Source of the DNA: Micractinium sp. NFX-FRZ
Lineage: Eukaryota > Chlorophyta > Trebouxiophyceae > Chlorellales > Chlorellaceae
Length of the DNA: 62,214 nucleotides
Reading direction: 5' to 3'
NCBI GenBank assembly: GCA_029339195.1
Contig: JAPTJF010000381.1
Location: 1 to 62,214 of the forward strand
A program made the position numbers and the translations under genes. Positions 46,701 through 58,200 of this stretch are shown piece after piece. Below the pieces are notes generated by a model. It saw only the letters and a program-made list of their open reading frames with translations. It was not told the DNA's origin and ran no database searches. Numbering within the stretch: the stretch's first letter is position 1; every line of letters starts with the position of its first letter.

Positions 46701-49700
46701 GTCGCGCTGCAGGGAATCACCAGAACACAACACAGACTAAAAACATTCGGAAAGGTCTATGGCAAAGGGCACCATGCGCCTCCCTGGAAGCCGCCCAGCA
46801 TGCGCCTCACAAACCAAGAAAAGCCTTTGATACAACAAACAAACCAAGCAATTCATCAACAGGCAGCACCCACCCACCCAAAAGTCGCCCAGCAGGCGCT
46901 TCAGGGAGCCCCGGTGGGCTCCGGCCTGCACCCGTCCGCAGAACAGCGACGCACAGCCGAGTACAGGGCAAAAGAACCAAGCAGGAAGGGGGCAAGAAAA
47001 ACCCACCTGGAAGTCGTCCAGCATGCGCCTCACAAACCAAGGAAACCCTTTGATACAAAAAAAAAAAAAACACTTGATGAACAGGCAGCAGCCCCACCTG
47101 GAAGTCGTCCAGCATGCGCTTCAGGGAGTCCCGGTCGGCCTCGTAGTCGGCCATGCTCACAATGGTGGGACGCCTGGGGCGGGGGAGAAACAAGAGGGGG
47201 GCAAAGGGAGGCAGACTTGGGGGTCTGGGGGGGAGGCTAGCAGGGGGCAGCACCCACAATACCGCAAGAGGGCAAGCACAGCCACACCGCACATGGCATG
47301 GCATGCCCCACCACCCTTGAAAAGGAAGCTTCGTGGCCCATTGGGTCACCTGCGGAAGGTGTTGAACAGCTCATCCTTCACGGAGGCCAGCGGGCCCACG
47401 ACGTGGTCGGCGTACGCCCCCCGCAGCATGCCCACGCCCGAGCGCAGCCAGCTGTCCAGGTCGCGGCTGCCGGACAGGCGGGAGTGCCTGCGGGAGGGTG
47501 AGGAAAGGGGTAGAGGCAAGGGGCAGATGTGAGGTCAGGGGAACATCTGCAGAGGCGTGGGGCCAGCTGTCCAGGTCCCGGCTGCCGGACAGGCGGGAGT
47601 GCCTGCGAGAGGGCAGGGGTAGAGGTAAGGGGCAGGGGTGGGGTCAAGGGGTGAGGGGAACACTGGCAAGAATGGGGCGGGGCGGACCCAAAGAAGCGGC
47701 GGTGGCAGGTAGCCCCTCATCTGCAGGCGGGCCACGCCGCATGGCTGCTAGGGTGCTGAGCAAATACTGTCGCAAGGGGGCTGGCTGCAAGCACACATAG
47801 GCCAGCCTGGAAGGCGCACACCAGCCTCAGGGGGAGAAGCAGACTACGCACTTGGGTGTGGGTTGAGGCAAGCAGCAGAGGTGTGGACTTGTAAGGGGAG
47901 CGGTGCCGGGTGGGGCGGCTGGCTGCTGGCCACAATACCCCAGGCTTCCCCTCACTCGAACAAGTAGACGCCTGCCCTCCCAGGACCAGCCTGCACGGCC
48001 CACGGCACCCCAGGCTGCCTCACTTGAACAGGAAGATGGCTCCCCAGGTGGACGCGGCTCCAACAACCGTGTAGCGGATCCAGTACTGCTGCAGCTGGCT
48101 GGGCATGCGCGCCCAGTGGGGCACCTGCAGCCGGCGCAGCGGCAGGGGGAGGAAAGTAAGTCGTACGGTCAGGAGCGTGGGAGGGCTGGGGCCCGGAAGT
48201 GCGATGGCGCAGTGCAGTGCAGTGCAGCAGGGAGCGCTGCCGACAAGCAGTGGGTGGGAAGCAGAGCCAGCCACTACAATACGCCAGCACCCCGTGTGTG
48301 TGGAGCGCCCACCTCTGGGTGCCAAGCAGAGTGAATACTCAATAAGATAAAACAGTCAGGCACGCACCTGGATCAGGTTCCGCCCCCGCATGCTGCGCGC
48401 GCTGCGGTGCGCTGCCTGCAGCGCGCTGTGCACCGTCGCGTTGGCGGGCAGCAGCTGCGTGTACCCAACGGCCTGCCGCGCCGCTTGCAGAGCAGCAGCC
48501 GAGGGGTGGGCAGCAGGCGCAGCAGCTGCGGCAGCGGGGGGCCCTGCTGCGCCCGCCGCGCCGGCTGCGCGCGCCGCTGCCGCCGCCGCTCCCTGGGCCG
48601 GCGCGCCCTCTGCCGCTGCCTCCCCGGCCTGCTGCAGCTGCAGCCTGCTGAACACGCGTCGCACGTGGTGCAGGCCCAGCACCCGAGTGAGAGCGCCCTG
48701 CAGCACCTGCCAGTCGGCTGCCGGCGGTGCTGCCGGGCCCTGCTGCGCGTCCAGCGTGGCGTGCACGCTGCGCTCCAGCTGCTGGAAAGCAGCCGCCACA
48801 GCCGCCATGCTGGCACCCACCATGCGGTCCGCCCTCTGGAATAGACTCTCATCCAGAGCAGCGCCCACCCCTCCCACAGCTACTGCACCACCCGACCCGC
48901 CGGCAGCCGCCGCTGCCGCAATTTCTCCAGCGCTCGCTGCATGCCCCACACCCTGCATGCCGCCGGCCCTTGCAGCTCCTGCTGCTGCTGCTGCTGCGTG
49001 CTGCTGCTGTAGATAGAGCAGTGTGGCTGCCACCTGGACTTGCGCCAGCGCCTCGCACAGCGCGGAGCGCAGCAAGCGGAAGATGAGCACCCGCTTCTCC
49101 ACCAGATCTGCGAGGGGTAAAGATCGGGGCGCGTGGCAGGAGCGTGAGCTTGCTTGCACAGGGTGCAGGAGGAGGGGAGCTCCCCGAAGGGCAAGTGGGC
49201 TGCTTGCACCCCAGCAGAGCATGTGCGCGCTTCCCCACACAATTGGGAGGGGCAGCCGTGAGATTGTGGCTTGGCAGGGCTGCAAGCGGGCTCTCCCCAT
49301 GCCCTCAACGGGCCGCAGCAGGCACTGCAACAACATGCACTACGCATCGGTACTCAAGGAAGGGCCAAAGAGGCATCACTTGCCTGCCTCGTTCAGCGCC
49401 CCCTCAGCAGGCCGCCGCAGGTGCAGCAGCACCGTCAGGCGCCCCACAAAGTGCGCTGGGCCCTGCGGACAGGAACATGCAGCTGTGTTACAATGTGACG
49501 CCTTGCTTGAGGCAGTAACATGCAGACGCAGGGCAGAGTATCAGGGCGCCCACCACTCCGCCCCGCTAGCTGGAAGCTGCAGCAGGAGGGTGCAGCGCTG
49601 TGGCTTGCAGCATGATACACGACTGTGACACGCTGCCAGGGCTTGACCCGCCTCCCTCGCTCAAACTCCAATAAACTTGCTGCCCCTCCCGTGCCGATCA

Positions 49701-50479
49701 AGCTGCCGAAAAGCTGCCCAAAGAGATGCGCTCCATCATCAGCTGCACCCACCTGTCCCCTGTCCCCAGCTGGCAGCTCAGGGAAGAAAAAAACAATGAG
49801 GTGTTTGTTCCACAATTGCTGGCACGCCATCCCCCTGGCGCAGCGGCTCTCACCCGGCGGACCAGGTTGTGCCAGAAGTGCCCGCCCCGCTGCTCCCGCG
49901 TGTGCCAGTATCGCAGGTTGGCCTCGACATCGTCCAGCTCACTGCAAGGCATAATATCAGTATGGTTGTTGATCTCTTTGCTTTGTCAAGCAGAGTGGGA
50001 GGAGCGCCACTGGTGTGGTCAGTTGCAGAGGCCCGCTGGCCGATGGCATGGAGCCCACGGCCAAACAAGCCCAGCTGGCGGCAGATCCTCTTCACCTGAG
50101 CAGCAGGCTGGAGGCAACTTGGCATATCTGCAGGCCCTCCAGCCACCGATCAGCAATGGCTTGCTCCTGCAGTGGAGGGCGGGCCCGACAACGGTGTCGG
50201 CGAGCAGGTGGCGTTGACTGGCAGCGACTGGCGGCAACAGAGGGTGCTCGCGCAGCCAGCTCCCGCCGCCTTCCCTCGGCTCACCTGCGCTGTCTCCGCT
50301 GCTCGCCGCAGCGCAAACCATATCGGCTGAGCTCTCGCCTCGTCCAAGCTCGCCACTGGCACCGTGAATGAACGTCGCTGCCGGATGCCCGCAACCACCA
50401 GCACAAAACCGGCAGGGCCTCTGACAAACGACGCCGCGATCCGAAAAGGAATCCGCGCGATCGCCTTCAGAGCCTCCAT
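43788..50479 (-). CDS. NCA2/DGS1-family mitochondrial outer-membrane protein
   Basis: Fifteen exons on the minus strand give 739 aa: 50479-50285, 50166-50096, 49941-49854, 49462-49384, 49107-48368, 48124-48024, 47487-47350, 47173-47098, 46513-46391, 46045-45962, 45476-45417, 45107-45028, 44608-44404, 44167-44088, 43887-43788. The start is the first ATG after an in-frame stop. The C-terminal half carries the NCA2 signature: VVGAASTWGAIFLFK (membrane), ESVKDELFNTFR-type (here ASVKDELFNTFR), ADRDSLKRMLDDF, GELVRALLIQVQKLKVDTASAMLEMDQILKANELS, then a second membrane segment and a short basic tail. Yeast NCA2 affects expression of mitochondrial ATP-synthase genes; the plant homologue DGS1 lies in the mitochondrial outer membrane and influences lipid traffic. 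Here the Ala-rich insert in the large exon (about residues 200-370) is low complexity. Intron 4 has a GC donor. Exon-edge copies crowd introns 6, 7 and 8. Confidence 0.85.
46265..46390. repeat. AGCAC pentamer repeats at a donor site
   Basis: Blocks of (AGCAC)n separated by GCGTACCAA-type spacers run up to the donor of NCA2 exon 9 (46391). On the minus strand this is (GTGCT)n directly after the GT. Confidence 0.85.
46612..46720 (-). repeat. Copies of the start of NCA2 exon 9
   Basis: ACAAAGTCG-GCTGCAGGGA, the plus-strand image of the exon 9 acceptor and first codons (true copy 46504-46522), recurs at about 46620-46640 and, partly, at about 46697-46714. Confidence 0.7.
46780..47040 (-). repeat. 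Copies of the end of NCA2 exon 8
   Basis: The plus-strand image of the exon 8 donor end (CCTGGAAGTCGTCCAGCATG at 47097-47116) recurs nearly unchanged at about 47008-47027, and in decayed form at about 46781-46801 and 46871-46891. The copies share the flanking CGCCTCACAAACCAAG or GCGCTTCAGGGAG. Confidence 0.8.
47560..47607 (-). repeat. Near-perfect copy of the start of NCA2 exon 7
   Basis: The plus-strand stretch from AGCTGTCCAGGTCCCGGCTG through GGGAGTGCCTGCG copies 47447-47491 with one mismatch (CCCGG for CGCGG) at a spacing of 115 bp. It includes the acceptor, so it could be used as an alternative one. Confidence 0.82.
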
Positions 50480-51095
50480 CACGACACTGCTCTCATCTTC
50501 CGGGGCGAAGGTGCAATTGTGTGCCCGTGCAATGCGGGCAAATGGCAAACGATGCCAAAGGCCACAGCTTCACGCACCGATGGCAGCCCGCCGCCAGGTG
50601 CCGCCAGCTTGGCGCCGCCGGCGCAGCTACTGAATGCCTATTTCAATAGCTCGCTGGACGCACACAGCACACTGGCGCCAGGTGAGAGGGGTCATGTCTT
50701 ACATGCTGTGCCCCGCATCTTCCCAGCGGGGCCTGCGGCAGCATCGCGGCTGCCGAAGGCAGGGCAGGGCAAAAGAAGAGGCAGGCAAAGGAATCTTGGG
50801 TGCGCTCAGTCAAGTAGAAGCACAGGGAGTAGTTGGTGTGAGTTGAGGAAGACTGGAGAGGATCGTGATATTTGCGTCATGTTGGAACACACCTCACACC
50901 GTTTGCAGTGTGTGGGTGAGGTGGGGGGACCAAACCCCTCCTTTCGCAAGGTGGCTGGCCGGCACAGCCAGGCTGCCTGCCAACCGAGCGCAGCGGTGTC
51001 GGTGCACCCTAGGGCACGTGTGGATCCTAGAGTCCGGAGGTTGGGTGCAGAGTAAATTGATTGCTTGCTGCAATCTCCAGCGCTGCACGCTGAGC
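50480..51095. other. Spacer between wall-protein stop and NCA2 start
   Basis: Both flanking genes are on the minus strand. The spacer should hold the 3' UTR of the wall protein (minus-strand TGTAA at 50699-50703) and the promoter of the NCA2-family gene. No further gene was seen. Confidence 0.5.
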
Positions 51096-52213
51096 TTAGC
51101 ACAGCGGCATCTGGTACTCATTTGGATCCTCATCGGTGCCATAAGCCAGCGATTTGGCCGATTCGCCCACAGCGTTCTCCGCCCAGGCATAGAAGCCGTA
51201 GATCTCGCCGCACTCGTAGGAGCCGCTTTCGAAGGAGAGGTACACCTGTGCATGAGGAACAAGGGGAGCAAGGCAGGGCAAGTCAGTTGGGAGAGGTGCA
51301 TGGATGAGAGCGCGAGGGGGGGCACTCTTAGGGGCCGCTGTCATTGGAGAGGTACCTCCGTGGGTGAGGTGGGAAGGGGAGGCGAGTTTGAAAGGAGGAT
51401 GTCGGTGCTGACGTGGCGGGAGGGGGGTGGCCACGGGGAGGTGCAGGGTGAAGGAAGGGGACCCCCAGCGCCCAGGCCCGCCCTTACACAGTCTGTTGAA
51501 CGCTCAAACTTGAGTAAGGAAACCCGGGCCAGTGCCCTGCCCCTGACACAGCCCAACCAAACGCCCACGCCTTGAGGATACAGACGAGGCACAAGCTCAC
51601 CATCTCCGGATCGTCGCTGGGGGTGCCTGCTCCTGACACGGTGATGTTGCTGCCAGTTTTGGGGACACCCACAACGCGGTAGGAGGTGATGTCTGTAGAG
51701 GGGGAGGCAGGGGAGGGGGCGGGGGGCGAGGCGGTCGGCGTGCGCACCCAGGCGCCCCACGCCCCAATGCCATGCATGCGTCAAAACGCACTTAATTTGC
51801 ATGCCCCACATGCAAGTGCACTATTACGCATGTCACATGAGCAGCCCATCCTTCACTCATGGAATGCCGCTGCTGGTCTTCCTCTCTTTTGCACAAGCAC
51901 ACGTCCACTAGCTGCCCGTCGGCGAAGCTGCAAGTGCGCTCCCAGCAAACCCGCTGTGCATGCCAGCACAACCTGCCCCCAGCACTCACTGATGTCGCTG
52001 CCGCCCATGTCTTCTGGCTTGTAGAGGTAAACATCCACCTGCTGCCCGGTGGTGCCGATGAACATGCGCTGCGGCGCGCGCGGCAGCGAGGCGCACACGG
52101 TGGGCCCGCGGATGGAGGCCACGCAGCTCAGGGGGGTGGCGCCCTGGGCCACGCCGCAGCACGACATGCCCACGCCCTCGGCGCTGCACTGTGCATCGCG
52201 CGGGATGCAGGGG
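51096..52213 (-). other. FN3-like module 3 (three-exon cassette)
   Basis: Exons 52213-51990, 51692-51601 and 51245-51096. A Cys-rich opening (DAQCSAEG ... SCCG) leads into a beta-sandwich with the ending FYAWAENAVGES. The protein stops exactly where modules 1 and 2 splice on to a Pro exon (MPLC then stop, against MPQCL or MPPCL plus splice). Confidence 0.75.
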
Positions 52214-55200
52214 CTGCAGGGGAAGGGGGACGGGGCAAGGGGGGCAATGAGGAGGAGCGGTTGAAGCAAACTGCAACCTGGGTTGAACACGCTGCCTCAG
52301 CTGGTTCGCTGGTGGCAACTAATTGGCGACAGTGTTGTTGCTGGCACATGTGGTGCCAGCCAGCAACACAGGGGCCCATGGAACAGTGGAGCAGGTTGAC
52401 ACGGGCGCACCTGGGAGGCGGAGGCGAGGGACTGGGGGGAGGGGGCGAGGGCGGAGGAGGGCTAGGTGGCGGTGGCGACGGCGGCGGTGGGCTGCAAGGA
52501 GGAGAGGGAGGAGCAGGTGTCAGCACAGATAGGCTTGTGACTGTGCGGGACATCCACCAGGGGCCTGGAGTTCGCACACTTGCATGTAAACTTACAAGCT
52601 GCCACATGCTGCACCAACCAAGGCAATGCACGTGTGCAGCTCACCTTGGTGACGGGGGCGGAGGAGAAGGCGGGGGCGGGCTGCATGGGGGGAAGCGGGC
52701 CGACGGCATGAGTGGGAGGTGAGCAGGCACGGGAGATGCTGGGGAAGCCGTTGGTGCTGCCACCGCAGTTGTGAGAGCGCACCTCAGACCCAGCCCACTT
52801 CTCAAGCAACCCTAACTGCCTTTCAAGGCAGCGACATAAGATATGTCTCAACCCTCTCTTTTGCCCTCCTTCTCACCGCCCTCTTTCAACCAGATCGAAC
52901 TGCCAATGCAAACCTGTAAAAAACAAGCAGGCGTGTGCCCACCTGAGGCAGGGCGGCATGAGGTAATCGTTGGTGGGCCCGTACTCGTAGGGAAGCGACT
53001 CCCCGACCTGATTCTGGGCAAACACAAAGATGGCGTAGCGGCTGTTGCACACGTAGTCGTCGTAGCGCAGGCGGATGACGACCTGCGCAGCGGGCACGGC
53101 AGGCACAGCATGGGGGACAGGTCAGCACGACGGTTGCACAACCAAAGGATGTCGGGGCAGCGCACACGGGTGGTTACCCTCGCGCAGCACGCAGAGCATG
53201 GGCATTGCGTGGGCGACAGATGAGCAGATGTTGTGCATAACAAGCGCACTGGGAGCACGTGCCAGGGGCGCTAAGAGCATGCCAAGGAGTGCAGCCTCCG
53301 TATCCAGGGCTGCCAACCACTCACCGCCTTCTTTCCGAGCAGCGGGCTCTCCAGCCCCTCTTGTGCCACATTGGTGGTGGGGTAGCCGTCCAGGGACCTC
53401 AGGCGGATGCGGAAACTAGTGATGCCTGCAGGCAGGGGGCAAGGCGCGGCGATACACAGGTGGCATGTCACGCATGGGGTAAGGCTTGCACCCTGCACGC
53501 CTGTAATGCTGGCCCCATCTGCCTGCCGGCCGTCAGGCCTTGCAAGCGCCCGCCCAGCATGCCGCAGGCACCCCCTCCTCAACACCTCTGCGTGTAGCAA
53601 GCTGTTTCGCCACCGTCATTGCCCCCCACATGCTAGCTGCATGACTATAGTAAAAGCCCGGTCCCACTTACTGATGTTGTTGCCGCCTGTGAAGCCAGGC
53701 TTGACGATGTGGAAGTCGACGTTGGTTCCTTGGGTGGCAATGTAGACGTCGCTGGGGGCAGCCGGCTGCGACAGGCACACCTTCTCCCCCCACGGCGTCT
53801 TTTCGCAGGACAGCGGGGAGCAGCAGAAGTGGCCGCCGCAGTCGGTGTTGATGGTCAGGCAGGGGCTGCAGGGTGGGAAGGAGGCGAGGGGAATGGCAGT
53901 AGGGGGGGACTGGTTTGGGAGGGGCGCAGGGCGGCATAGAGATGGGCACGGCACGGGAGGGTCACGGTGGAGCAGGCATCTTGTGAGCCGCACCCCTCCC
54001 ACAGCAGGTTCCCTGCACCCCGCACACAGCAGTTCTGGCGTGGGAGGCGCCCTCTGTGCATGCAGCAGGCTGGCTTCATTCCTGGCGTTCAGAGGTACGG
54101 CTGTACATTCAGAGCATGCTTAAGACGTGCACAGCGGGCTGGCACGCCGGCCTACCTGGGCGGAAGCGGAGGGCGGGGAGATGGCGGCGGAGGGCTGCAA
54201 CACGGGCGCAGCACATGCGCAGGTTAGAAGGCTGCTGCTACTGCACCGGGGGGAGGAGGGGAAGCAGGGGAGCACGCACCGGCAGGCAGGACTGCCTGCA
54301 CAGCACATACTGAGCAGTGGTGGCCACGTGGGCTCACCTGGGCGGGCGCGGCGAGGGGGGCTTGGGGGAGGGCGGTGGCGGGGACGGCGGCGGAGGGCGG
54401 GGGGAGGGCGGGGGAGGCGACGGGGGCTTGGGAGGGGATGGGGGCTTGGGTGGCGGCGGGCTGCAGCAAACAAACAAGTGCAGAAGGTGGTTGGAAACGC
54501 CTTCTACGCTGGGCAGTGCCGCGCCCCACATTGCCTCTCACACCCTGCTCTTCACACCTTGCTGCTGCCATCCTAACTCTGTAGCAATCTGCACCACACC
54601 GGCCTGACCGCCCCACAGGGGCCCTGCTAACTTACTCCAGCCCACACCGTACCCTCCTTCCCTCCCCCACCTGAGGCACTGCGGCATCCTGAAGCTGTTG
54701 GGGGGGCCGTAGGAGGCGGAGGCCGAGTCATCAAAATCGTTTGCAGCCGTGGCATAGAAGCGGTACTCCTTGAAGCACGCGTAATCCCGCGGGCCAAAGG
54801 AGAACACCCTCTGCAGGCGCACAGGCAGCCGGGGGCGGGGTGGGGGTAGGGTTCCAGGTTATCGCGGGCGGCAGCCCAGCAAGCAGTCGCAGCTGGATCA
54901 GCAGAAGCCCCGGCTGACGCCGCTTGCATTTGCCCTCCCCTGCCAGGTGGCATCCCACAGCCTGCCTTGCTGTTGGTGACACCCGGGGTTCCACTGCCTG
55001 GCACCGGGTATCCAACCATGCACGACTGCCCCTTCCGTGACTGCAGTGCAGTAGTGCAGAGTGCAGCCTGCTGTGCAGAAAGCTAAGTGCAGCCTCACCG
55101 TGCCGTTTGTCAGGCCAGGGGTCCCCCTGCCGGACACACGGATGTCGGGGCCGGCCAGGTCCACACGCTTCCCAGTAACCGTGAAGCTCGAGATGTCTGC

Positions 55201-58200
55201 AGCAGCAGAGAAGAAGGCAGGGTAGCTAGACACGACAAAGTGGCAGTAGGGGAGGCAGGCAGGCAGTGAGTGACGGCAGGCACCGTCACTCCAGGCTTGC
55301 CAAATGCTGTCCCTTACAGAGATGCACATGCCCGCACACGCCTGCACAATGACTCACTCACTCACCGACGTTGGGCCCGCCAGTGTCACTTGGCATGGTG
55401 ACGTAAACATTCACCGTAGTCCCGTCCACGCCAATGTACACGTCGCTTGGGGGGTCGGGCTTGGTGGCACAGATGGGTGGGCCAGAGGTTGTGTTGGCAC
55501 AGCCCAGGCCGGCACAGCAGAAGTGCGTGCTGCACTCTGTGCCGGCCGTCAGGCAGGGGCTGCATGGATGGGATGGGCGGGGGTGGGGCAAGGAGGTGAA
55601 GGCGGGGAGAGCAATGGGCACTTGTGAGGCGTGTGCGCTGGGCCTGGCATGAATCACTGGTGGCATTAGCGGTGGTGAGCATACAAGGACACACACAATG
55701 TACGAGTGAAGCTGCACTTTTTTTCCTTATAAACACACACCTGGGAGGTGGCGGTGAGGGTGAGGGAGGGTTGGGCGGCCGGACGGGCGGAGGGCTGCAG
55801 AGGCAAAGGTGCGGCGGGCAGCGAGATACGGCAAGGCAGTCAGAATGGCGCGGAGCTGAGTGCACGCTGGACAAGGGCAGCCCAGCCGTAGTCTGGCCAG
55901 CGAGCGGCACCTCGCATGCATTTTGCATAATGAAAAGGACTCAACTTTGGGATGAGGAAACCAATCCCTGATCGGTTGACGTGGCAGACACCAGGCCCCT
56001 GGAAAAGCAGAGGCCAGTGTGGCTCTGTGAATCGCACTGCCCAGAGAAGCCCTCAAGCCTACCTAACGCATTGTACAATGTGTGGTGCAACCTGATTCTC
56101 GACTTTGACTGTTCTACTCTAACCTGATCCTGACGTCTCCCAAAGAGGCCTCTCAGCTTCCGACCCTCATGCTACTCTAAACCTTGACCAGGCAAAGACA
56201 GGTCAGTCAAATGCTGCTGCTGCCCTAGGGCTTACCTGGGTGAAGGGGGGGAGGGGGAGGGTGGCTGGGGCGGTGGCGGCGAAGGGGGCGGTGGGCTGCA
56301 GGCAACAGTTGTGTGCGTGGTCAATGGCTCAGTGCCCGGCACGGTGGCGGCACAAGCGGCGGAACAGCCGAGGCCGCAGCACAGGCAGGTGCAGCAGCGA
56401 GGTGCGTGGCAGGCATGCTTTGGACAGGACGCAACCTGTGGCAAGTCGGTACGCAGGAACCTTGATGCTGAGCAGGACGCCTTGCTGCACAAGGTTGTGG
56501 CTGTACCTTGGTGAGGGAGGCGGCGGTGATGGGGAGGGTGGAGGCGGCCTGGGAGGGCGGGGAGGGCGCGGGGGGGTGGGAGGCGGCGGGGAGGGGGGCT
56601 CGGGTGGCGGTGGGGAGGGGCTGGGTGGTGGAGGCGAGGGCCGGGGAGGTGGGCTGGGAGGAGGCGGCGAGGGGCTGGGTGGAGGAGGGGAGGGGCGAGG
56701 CGGCCTGGGAGGAGGCTTGGGCGGTGGCGGTGAGGGGCTGGGTGGAGGTGGCGAGGGCCGAGGCGGCCTGGGTGGTGGAGGTGAGGGCCGGGGAGGTGGG
56801 CTGGGAGGAGGCGGCGAGGGGCTGGGTGGAGGAGGGGAGGGGCTAGGCGGCCTGGGCGGAGGCCTGGGCGGGGGTGGTGAGGGGCTGGGTGGAGGAGGGG
56901 AGGGCCGAGGCGGCCGGGGTGGTGGCTTGGGCGGAGGTGGGGAGGGGCTGGGTGGAGGAGGCGAGGGGCTGGGGGGCGGCGGCGAGGGGCTGGGGGGCGG
57001 AGGGGGTGGGGAGGGCGGGGGAGGCGAGGGCTTTGGCGGGCGCGGAGAAGGTGGGTTGGGCGGCTGGGGCGGGGGCGGGCTGCAGAGGGAAGGGGAGCAG
57101 CAAGCGCTGTGTCGGGTGCAGCGTGGAGTTCAGGGCATGGAATGCAGGACATGGAATGCAGGGAGTGCTGCTTGCAACTGCCCAGCGGGTGAAGCTGAGT
57201 CACCAGCTGTCACCAGGTGTCACCAGCTGGCATGCGCCATGTCTGCTACAAACCTTGGGGAGGGCGGCGGGGGGCTGGGAGGAGGCTGAGGGGGGCGAGG
57301 TGGCTTGGGGGGGGAGGGGCTGGGAGGCGGGGACGGAGGCTCCGGGGGCGATGGGGGTGGCGGGCTGGGTGGCGGCGATGGAGGCGGCATTGGTGGGGGC
57401 GGGGGGGAGGGGCTGGGAGGTGGGCGGGGGGGGCGAGGGGGGCTGGGGCTGGGAGGCGGGGGTGAGGGTGAGGGGGGGCTGGGTGGCGGCGAGGGGCTCG
57501 GGGGCTTGGGAGGGCGGGGGCTTGGGGGAGGGGAGGGCGGCCGTGGCGGTGGCGAGGGCGGCGGCGGGGAGGGGCTGGGGGGCCGCGGCGGCGGGGAGGG
57601 CGGCGGTGGCGAGGGGCTGGGCGGAGGTGGGGGCATCTCGAAGTTCTCGTTGTCTGGGGGCTCAGAGCTGATATACGCTGAGGTGCCGTAGACGTCTGTC
57701 AGCCACTTGGGCTGCTGCGTCTCCACGAGTTCGTTAAACATGCCTGTGGCTCCCGCCACGTCAGCAGGGCTGTACACCACAGACACAGTCACCACCACGC
57801 CCGCATCGCTGCTCCCGCTTGGGGTGGGCGGGGTTGCTGCAGCTGCCGCAGCCACCTCTTCGCTGCTGCTGTTGCCGCTAGGGCTCATCGAAGTGAGGGA
57901 GACTGTCCCCTGCGCCATTGCCCGACGGGGCCGCCGCTGCGGCTTGTCTTCCTTGCCGCTGTCCGCCTTGTCACCGGCGGCGCCAGCCCCGGTGGCAGCC
58001 GAGGCAGCTGCAACAGTGGAGCCGTTCTTGTCAGCCGGGGCAGGCTTGTCAGCCACCACCTTTTCAATGTAGACGGCGCCAGCTGGGCGGCGCCCCGCCG
58101 AGGTGGATGCTGATGTGGCGCCCGAGCTGGCACCGGCGACAGCTGGCAGGCCGGCCACCAAGTCCTGGAAGGCTTTCTGGTCGAAGCTGTCCACGGTCAT

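Noticed and set aside
50480..50548. Upstream TTG-started extension of the NCA2-family protein
   Set aside because: There is an in-frame stop a little further upstream and no ATG in between; the ATG at 50479 is preferred.
56240..57289. Long Gly-rich frame on the plus strand (Gly-Glu repeats)
   Set aside because: It is the antisense image of the Ser-Pro codons. The minus-strand gene has matching splice sites and phase; this frame has none.
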